From contig CP136067.1 of assembly GCA_032622095.1 (NCBI GenBank), forward strand, positions 49,391,899-49,455,898: DNA of 64,000 nucleotides, in the 5' to 3' direction. Numbering within the stretch: position 1 is the stretch's first letter; each line of letters starts with the position of its first letter. A model generated the notes under the pieces. The model saw only the letters and a list, made by a program, of their open reading frames with translations. It did not search any database and was not told where the DNA came from. This stretch comes from Siphonodentalium dalli (Eukaryota > Mollusca > Scaphopoda > Gadilida > Siphonodentaliidae). Below, piece after piece: positions 57,668 through 64,000 of this stretch. A program made the translations under genes and the position numbers.

Positions 57668-58410
57668 AGTCAACATAAAAAATCATTCTTCCACGCTACT
57701 TTAAAATCGTGGAATGACATACCCACAGAAATAACAGATGCCGAATCTATCGCAGACTTCAAATTTTATCTCGAATTAATAGATCCTACAGTAAAACAAC
57801 CATCATACTTCTATACAGGTCGTAGAACGCTTAATGTCGCCCATGCCAAATTGCGTAACAAATGCAGCAGCCTACGTTCCGATATGTTCCAAAATTATAT
57901 CTCTGACAGCCCCCAATGCCATTGTGGAAATCCATGCGAAGATACTTACCACAACCTCTGGGCGTGTCCCCTATTTCACACCGAACGAATGGAAATGTGT
58001 CAAAAATTATACCAAGAAGGACTGAAAATTACACATATCAATGATTTACTTCTCGGAATTCCCGATATCTCAAATAGAAGAAACAAAATTCTCTTCAAAA
58101 TAGTCCATCGATATATAACAGCGACTAAACGATTCGAAGTCGGATAATCAAACGCATTTCAGAATAGCCACAAAAAGCAAATTAGTCACAAATCGGTTTT
58201 GGCACCTCCCACCCCAAACCCCGAACCCACTCATTTGTAAATGTAAATATGTTTAACCTATATATGATTTTTAATCTCTCCTTCAATATTTTGTATGAAT
58301 AATATTATTGTAAACAGGGAGAGGGGCAAAGTAAGTTTTGTAACTTGTCCCCAATCCCTTTTGTATTATTCGATATACAAATAAAATATGTTTAAAGTAA
58401 GTCAACATAA
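57668..58410 (+). mobile_element. 5'-truncated L2/CR1-like LINE, 721 bp, with 11-bp TSD
   Basis: Flanked by AGTCAACATAA at 57668-57678 and 58400-58410. The insert encodes an ORF2 C-terminus: LKSWNDIPTEITDAESIADF, AKLRNKCSSLRSDMFQ, CHCGNPCEDTYHNLWACPLF and HRYITATKRF (ending at 58147). Its 3' tail, AAATAAAATATGTTTAAA, resembles that of the full-length LINE, indicating the same broad family. Confidence 0.85.
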
Positions 58411-58494
58411 CAAATTGTCAGTATAAATAGGCAAGACATCACTGGACACTTTCCAAGAGAGAAGTTATTTATAAGACATATGTGCATTATGTGA

Positions 58495-58956
58495 TTGGAA
58501 AGAAAACTTGCAATTACAGCACAGCAGGAACAAGCCGAACGTGTGGTAAAGCGAAGCCGGGTGATTCTGGAGGATGGTTCCGTTGGTGACAAAGTGGCAG
58601 TTCCCATTCCATCTGTTCACATGGGCCGTGGTGATCCAAGAATCATTTTGGGTGTTATCACAGCTGTAGACAATGGACAATATACCTTAGGTTGCCATTC
58701 GGGTATTCTGAAGGGAAAATACAGTTGACACCAGTTTCATTTGTGTCCCCAGCGGCTTCTGAGTGACTCAGACATCAACAGTTATAGCAGTGTGTCCCTT
58801 CGACAAGCCAACAAAAAAGAGTCTCAACACGGTGGTCAGGGTTTCGTGAAGTGCAATTGCAATGGACCTAAGAGATGTAAGCGATGTGCTTGTTTCAAGC
58901 ATAATGTTTTATGCAATTGCAGATGTCATAACAGTGTCAATTGTTCTAATAAATAA
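58495..58956 (+). pseudogene. KRBA2/Ginger-type integrase C-terminal fragment, one stop
   Basis: The 152-codon reading frame is interrupted once by TGA (58726-58728), where relatives usually have Arg, a change expected from deamination of CGA. It contains VGDKVAVPIPSVHMGRGDPR, ILGVITAVDNGQYTLGCHSG, LCPQRLLSDSDI, then a Cys-rich end: GFVKCNCNGPKRCKRCACFK and LCNCRCHNSVNCSNK. This matches the C-terminal domain of the transposon-derived integrase proteins annotated as KRAB-A domain-containing protein 2-like in invertebrates. The DDE core is not found upstream. Confidence 0.75.
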
Positions 58957-59059
58957 TATTATGTGTTGCATGTTTTGATTATTCATTTTTGTTATAATAA
59001 ACATAAATAAATATGAAATATCGTTCAGTTATTTAAAAAAAAAACCCATAAATACTCTT

Positions 59060-59201
59060 CAGTCATTTGGCCAAATGACTGGTGGTGAATTTCAGTCATC
59101 TGGCCAAATGACTGAAAATTTTAAGCATTTGGCCAAATGACTGGCGGTCACAGGCATTTCACCAAATGACTGAAAATTTTAGGCATTTGGCCAAATGACT
59201 G
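59060..59201. repeat. Five copies of a 22-bp palindrome at ~29-bp spacing
   Basis: The unit CAGTCATTTGG followed by its reverse complement starts at 59060 (perfect), 59093, 59122, 59151 and 59180, with AAAATTTTA-like spacers of 7-11 bp. It lies 100 bp after the KRBA2-like fragment and may be the subterminal region of that transposon. Confidence 0.88.
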
Positions 59202-59439
59202 ATTTGACATATTGACTGTAACATATATATCACAACACATTAAGATGTAAATGGCACAGTGCGTGGACAAAGCTTAAAGAAGATTTGCATACGAACCACG
59301 ATTAATGGGATAGAATAATAATGACACTTGTTAATTTTACCATGTAGTCCAGGATATATTGGTCGACCTCTGCACCCCCCCCCCCCCCAGGACTGAACTT
59401 CACACCACTAATTTTCATCCTTAAGGTCTCCTCTAATTT
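59202..59439. other. Spacer with a C homopolymer, no gene
   Basis: A run of C near 59377-59389; otherwise unremarkable. Confidence 0.5.
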
Positions 59440-61560
59440 TTTTCACTTGTTAACAAGAAAAAAAAGTGGCCGCAGAGACTCCAGACAAGATGGCGTCCAT
59501 CATGGCGGCCATTTTTTTTTAATGCACCAGGTCTCTTTGATCGCCATTATAGTAAAGATGATAGCATATGCGGTCTTGTTTTCCGCTCGATTCGTTATGC
59601 TAATATACAACCCTTACAAATTAGCCAAAAATCCGACACCAGAATCCAATATGGCGGCCAAGATGGCCGCCGAAATGTGAAAATATGCTATTTTTCTGAC
59701 ATGTTACCACCTTTCGTTTGTCTCGGTGGGAAAATGTTAGAATTTTTGCGTCATGTTATACATTTATCATATAGAGGTGTCATTGGCGAACACACGGGGA
59801 CCATAATATGCATTCATTGCGGGATATTTTTGTCCGATATCACGTTTTCCCCAAATGCCGGTATCATAGGTCAAAGCCGAATCTCCGTTAATAACGCGAT
59901 GTTATGTTTCGAATCAATGAATGTTATTGCTATTATAACAACACACATGCATATATATTTGCAGGAGATACTCGAGCTAGGATTCCTCTTATACCTGAGT
60001 TGAGGAATATTTACCCAAATCCAAGATGGCGGCCAAAATAGCCACCATAAATAAAAAATCGCCGAAAATCGCTGATTTTAACATCAGTGAGCATTATTGT
60101 CATGACAACTCCACACCTGCTTACTATTGTAAGTTGGGAACACTTAGGCGAAGAACTTTCCTTGTACTATATTCAAATAAAAGTCCCCCAAATCCAAAAT
60201 GGCGCCCACAATGGCGGACAGATTTTGAAAAATCACCGAAATTTCCTCATATTCACATCATTGGGCATTATTGTCGAGACAACTCCATCCATGCGTACAG
60301 TTGAGTTGGAAATACTGAGGTGAAGTAATTACCTTACATCTCATGCAAGAAATGGTTTTCCAAATCGAAGATGGTGGCCAAAATGGCGACCGAAATTTGA
60401 AAACACGCCTACATTCCTTTACTTTCTTAGGATGGGCGTTATTGTTTCGCGATTTCTACCCACCATTACATGTTGATATGTATGAATTATTCATTAGGGT
60501 TTGGCAAGTGATACTCACAGTCAATATGGCGGCCAAACTGGCAGGCAGAAATTGAAATGAAGCCGATATTATCACATACTAATTTCAACTTTTTGTCATA
60601 ATATTGATTTGTATAAACGAAACGGTACATAATATAAGCCATCTATTAGTTCCAATGCAAGTCGTAGCCTTTTGGAAGGATGAAAACCCACAATCGCAAT
60701 GTGGCATTTCAAAATCCATTCTCCACTAAGGGCTCATACTGGCCGTAACCGTATATAGGTGCGCCGAATAGTCATATTATGACTTCCAAGAATCAAAACA
60801 ACAGTACCTGATCTTATTCTGAATTGCCACATTCAGTATTATCTAGACTCGTTTCCATCTCTTCGTCAGATTAATCTATTTCACTCACAACAACAGTTCA
60901 CTACTCTTCTTTGTAGGAGTGTGCCACTAATCGGAATGTTTCAAACAATACATATGCCGGTGTCCAGCTCACGTGTTTGTTTCGAAAACTTGGAATTCTT
61001 AGCGAGCTTCATTCGTGGTATAGCTTGTGGTATAATTCAGATGCTACATATGGGGTATATGCGTCATCTTGTGCGATACACTATAAAGGTATTCGGTCGA
61101 TGCGTATACTAGCTTTCAGAAGGACCTATCTATCTGCGTATTGTCAGCTTTAGTGACCTAATGGGGATAACAACGTGTACACCTGGTGATCTTCCCAAAC
61201 AGCCACTTCTCGATATATGGTTTATCAATTCACATACTCATCTAATGCACTGACGTACCCGGACAACTTCTGTATATGGCTTCGAATGTTGAAAGCCCGA
61301 CATTTAACGAATGTATTTCTGCCTAGGCGTAGCCGTAGAAGACCATAATGCATAATATACCCAAACTCCTTGAAAATGATCATAAGAACAAGCTTGTTGG
61401 CGTCCAGCAATCGTTTCACCGAACATATCCAATCAGATGATAATACACACGGTGCTAGTTTGTGGGTATGTGTCATGACAGTGTAATTGAAATTGGACCA
61501 TGACTGCACCGCCCCTCATTTTGTTATGATTTAGATTCCGACAGGATCTCATGTGTGGTT
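59440..61560. repeat. Left arm of a giant inverted repeat
   Basis: 59823-60615 is closely matched by the reverse complement of 63198-64000 and 60850-61560 more weakly by 62330-62960. The outer part is built from degenerate units of about 170 bp with AAGATGGCGGCC-type cores at about 59484, 59648, 60024, 60198, 60368 and 60523. The inner part reads as broken protein-coding sequence on the minus strand (61225-61509: HTHKLAPCVLSSD, NKLVLMIIFKEFGYIM, HIQKLSGYVSALDEYVN), with no recognised family. Confidence 0.8.
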
Positions 61561-61927
61561 TGGCCTTCCTTGTATGCTAAGAGTGTATGTTCCCATCAGT
61601 TTGGAAGCCGTTCTTAAACAACTGGACCAGGAGTATGCCATTGGCTACTGCTGTATAAGCCCCACCAAGACTGGGGTGTAGTCTTAAAGGCGATACCTTT
61701 GATAGTTGGTTGATATGTCATGATCACGCTGGGTGGTATGGTTCAAGAATGTACAAATGCCATCAACAAAAGGGTGAAATGTTCAACGCGAAGAACATCC
61801 AGAGGAATGTTACGTTGATGAGCTCTTGCATTCAGTTCAACAAACGTTGGTACACCAAGTGATTTCTTGGTAACATCACAAATGCGACCATTTTCCTGCA
61901 TGAGATATTAACTACTATATTCTAAAG

Positions 61928-61967
<40 letters not shown>

Positions 61968-62300
61968 CTATATATATATATATATATATATATAAAGCTA
62001 TATGGTCATAAAGGTCGCGTTCCCCAACGTCCACAGCCATTGCCATCGAGACTGTAAATTGTTCTTTAAAGACATAGTGAAATAAATGCACCACAGTTCC
62101 TGACATTTTCTTGAATAATATCGCCCACATACTGACCCTAACCCCGAGAGAGGATAACAAAACACGCATACATTCATGCTTTTAAGACATTATCCATTAG
62201 TCCATCCGACTGTTTTGAGGGAGGCTAGCATAGTATTATCCAGGCAAAAGTGTACGTAGTTGAATCAGAAAGGCTTCGAAACGGATGTGGAAATACAATC
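61561..62300. other. Centre of the inverted repeat, with (TA)n
   Basis: 61928-61996 is an almost uninterrupted TA tract close to the symmetry point (about 61.9 kb). The left side, read on the minus strand, has an open stretch GRICDVTKKSLGVPTFVEL and NARAHQRNIPLDVL that looks coding but is unassigned. Confidence 0.6.
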
Positions 62301-64000
62301 TTACCACACCAAATAAACCGACACGCATGCCATTCGATATCTTAAACATGCACCAGGTGTAGGGGTGGTGTATACAGTGGCCCATTTCATTCCCAGTATC
62401 ATGGCGCATGTCCACAAACTAGCACCGCGAGCATTGTTCTTCTCTGCTGGGAGATATTCGACGAGACAACTGCGGGGCGTCACACAGTTTGCTTCGGATA
62501 ATGGTCAAGAAGTGTGGGTAGTCTGTACACTAGGGTCTTCTCCTTAGCAGATAGATATCTGTCCAAGGGAATGAGACAGCTAGCAACCTTCGAAACACTG
62601 TCGAAGTTGTCCACATATGTCAATGCGTTCGCTGAGTTTGTGAGTTGATAAACCATCAATTGAGAAGTGAATAGCTAACTGGATCGCCAGGTGTACATGT
62701 CGTTATCCCATGGGGTATGAGACACATACATAGAGATGACCTTCTGTAAGCTGGTATTGTATACTCATCGGCCATATGCCTTCCTAGTTCAAGATGACGC
62801 ACAAATATCATATTTAGCAAATATTTAAAATCGTAAGCTAGACACCGGGAAATGAATTGTTTGAAACGTTATGATTAGAGGGACCCTACTCCCAGGAAGT
62901 GGTGAATAATTTGTCGGTGTGAGCGACCTAGATTTATCAGACAAAGAAATGGAAGCTGGTCCAGATAATTATGGACGTGACGTGGCAAATCAGAATCTGT
63001 TATCAGGTAATTGTTCTGATATAACTATTCGGCGCACCTCGCTTACGGCCATTATCGGTGCTAAGTGGAGACTGGATTTCGAAATGCCACATCACGATAT
63101 TAATGGTGGTTTTTCATCTTTCCAGAAGGATACGAGCTATGTTATGTGTTTTTATACCTTTAAGTTGAACTAGCAGATGGTTTATGTACAGTTTCGTCCA
63201 TACATACCGATATTATGACAAAAAATTGAAATTAAAATGAGAAAATATCGATTTATTTTCAATTTCTATCCGCCAATTTAGCAGCGATCTTGGCTGTTAG
63301 TATCAATTGCCAAACCCTAATGAATACTTCATATCACTATTCCATATCAACATGTAATGGTGGATAGAAATCGCGAAACAATAACGCCCATCCTAAGAAA
63401 GTAAAGGAATGTAGACTTGTTTTCAAAATTCGGTCGCCATTTTGGCCGCCATCTTCAATTGGGAAAACCATTTCTTGCATGAGATGTAAGGTAATTACTT
63501 CACCTCAGTATTTCCAACTCAACTGTACGCATGGATGAAGTTGTCTCGACAATAATGCCCAATGATGTGAATATGAGGGAATTTCCGTGATTTTTCAAAA
63601 TATGTCCGCCATTGTGGGCGCCATTTTGAATTTGGGGGACTTTTGTTTGGATATGGTACAAGGAAAGTTCTTCACCTAAGTGTTCCCAACTTACAATAGT
63701 AAGCAGGTGTGGAGTTGTCATGACAATAATGCTCATTGATGTTAAAATCAGCGATTTTCGGCGATTTTTTATTTCTGGTGTCCATTTTGGCCGCCATCTT
63801 GGATTTGGGTAAATATTCCTCAACTCAGGTATAAGAGGAATCCTAGTTCGAGTATCTACTGCAAATATGTATGCATGTGTGTTGCTATAATAGCAATAAC
63901 ATTCATTGATTCGAAACATAACATCGCGTTATTAACGGAGATTCGGCTTTGACCTATGATACCGGCATTTGGGGAAAACGTGATATCGGACAAAAATATC
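62301..64000. repeat. Right arm of a giant inverted repeat, cut by window end
   Basis: It mirrors the left arm to the last base: 64000 pairs with about 59823, so some 400 bases more should follow outside. The coding-like inner part is now on the plus strand (62365-62547: HVHKLAPRALFFSAG; 62919-63173: DLDLSDKEMEAGPDN), diverged from the left arm. The outer part (63198-64000) is about 90 percent similar by eye. Confidence 0.8.

Noticed and set aside
59060-59201. CRISPR-like array
   Set aside because: Spacers are only 7-11 bp and similar to each other, and the context is eukaryotic.
61915-62169. 84-codon ORF ending in an Ile/Tyr run
   Set aside because: Translation of the TA microsatellite.
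1-64000. tRNA, rRNA or known ncRNA genes
   Set aside because: I looked for tRNA-like A/B boxes and cloverleaf ends and saw none; a covariance-model search would be needed to be certain.

Overview
The window looks like accessory-rich nuclear DNA of a marine invertebrate, probably a lophotrochozoan such as a mollusc (inferred from the mix of transposon families, not proven). The genes have introns with GT..AG junctions, there are no operons, and most of the sequence is non-LTR, LTR, Helitron-like and DNA-transposon remnants.

The one recognisable host gene is the cell-cycle phosphatase cdc25, present in three tandem copies, all on the minus strand. Copy 1 (1386-21316) is blown up by insertions: an 8.6 kb LINE sits in its last intron, Helitron-like units lie in two other introns, and a 5'-truncated LINE has replaced the exon before the rhodanese domain. 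It carries two frameshifts. Copy 2 (32054-35480) is open from its first recognisable exon to its stop, with consistent splice sites and phases and an intact HCEFSSER active site. Copy 3 (39379-41042) retains only the four catalytic-domain exons and has a nonsense codon plus a lost splice donor. A fourth fragment, half of one regulatory exon, lies at 28452-28939 between two 227 bp direct repeats.

Between and around these copies lie several mobile elements. A full-length L2/CR1-like LINE with a 12 bp target-site duplication fills 1945-10580; it has an ORF1 and an ORF2, and ORF2 starts with a signal-like helix followed by a 2A translational-recoding motif. A second, truncated copy is at 15.6-19.15 kb and contains another LINE nested inside it. 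Jockey-like LINE remains are at 23.0-24.8 kb. Three copies of an unrecognised basic ORF1/gag-like protein are at 25.3, 27.5 and 36.5 kb. A dispersed repeat family that seems to be the 5' region of another LINE recurs from 27.7 to 51.2 kb.

The right third holds a decayed Ty3/gypsy-type element (41.8-45.5 kb), a Tc1-type deletion derivative with about 250 bp inverted repeats (45.8-46.6 kb), minisatellites (47.4-47.9 kb), LINE ORF1/endonuclease remains (48.1-50.7 kb), a G/C-homopolymer-bounded element (53.1-54.7 kb), and a KRBA2-like integrase C-terminus with one stop (58.5-58.96 kb) followed by five evenly spaced copies of a short palindrome. A giant imperfect inverted repeat runs from about 59.4 kb past the window end.

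The genes do not form a pathway. The story is one of local duplication of cdc25, followed by decay of two copies under heavy transposon load. Copy 2 is the only candidate functional gene.
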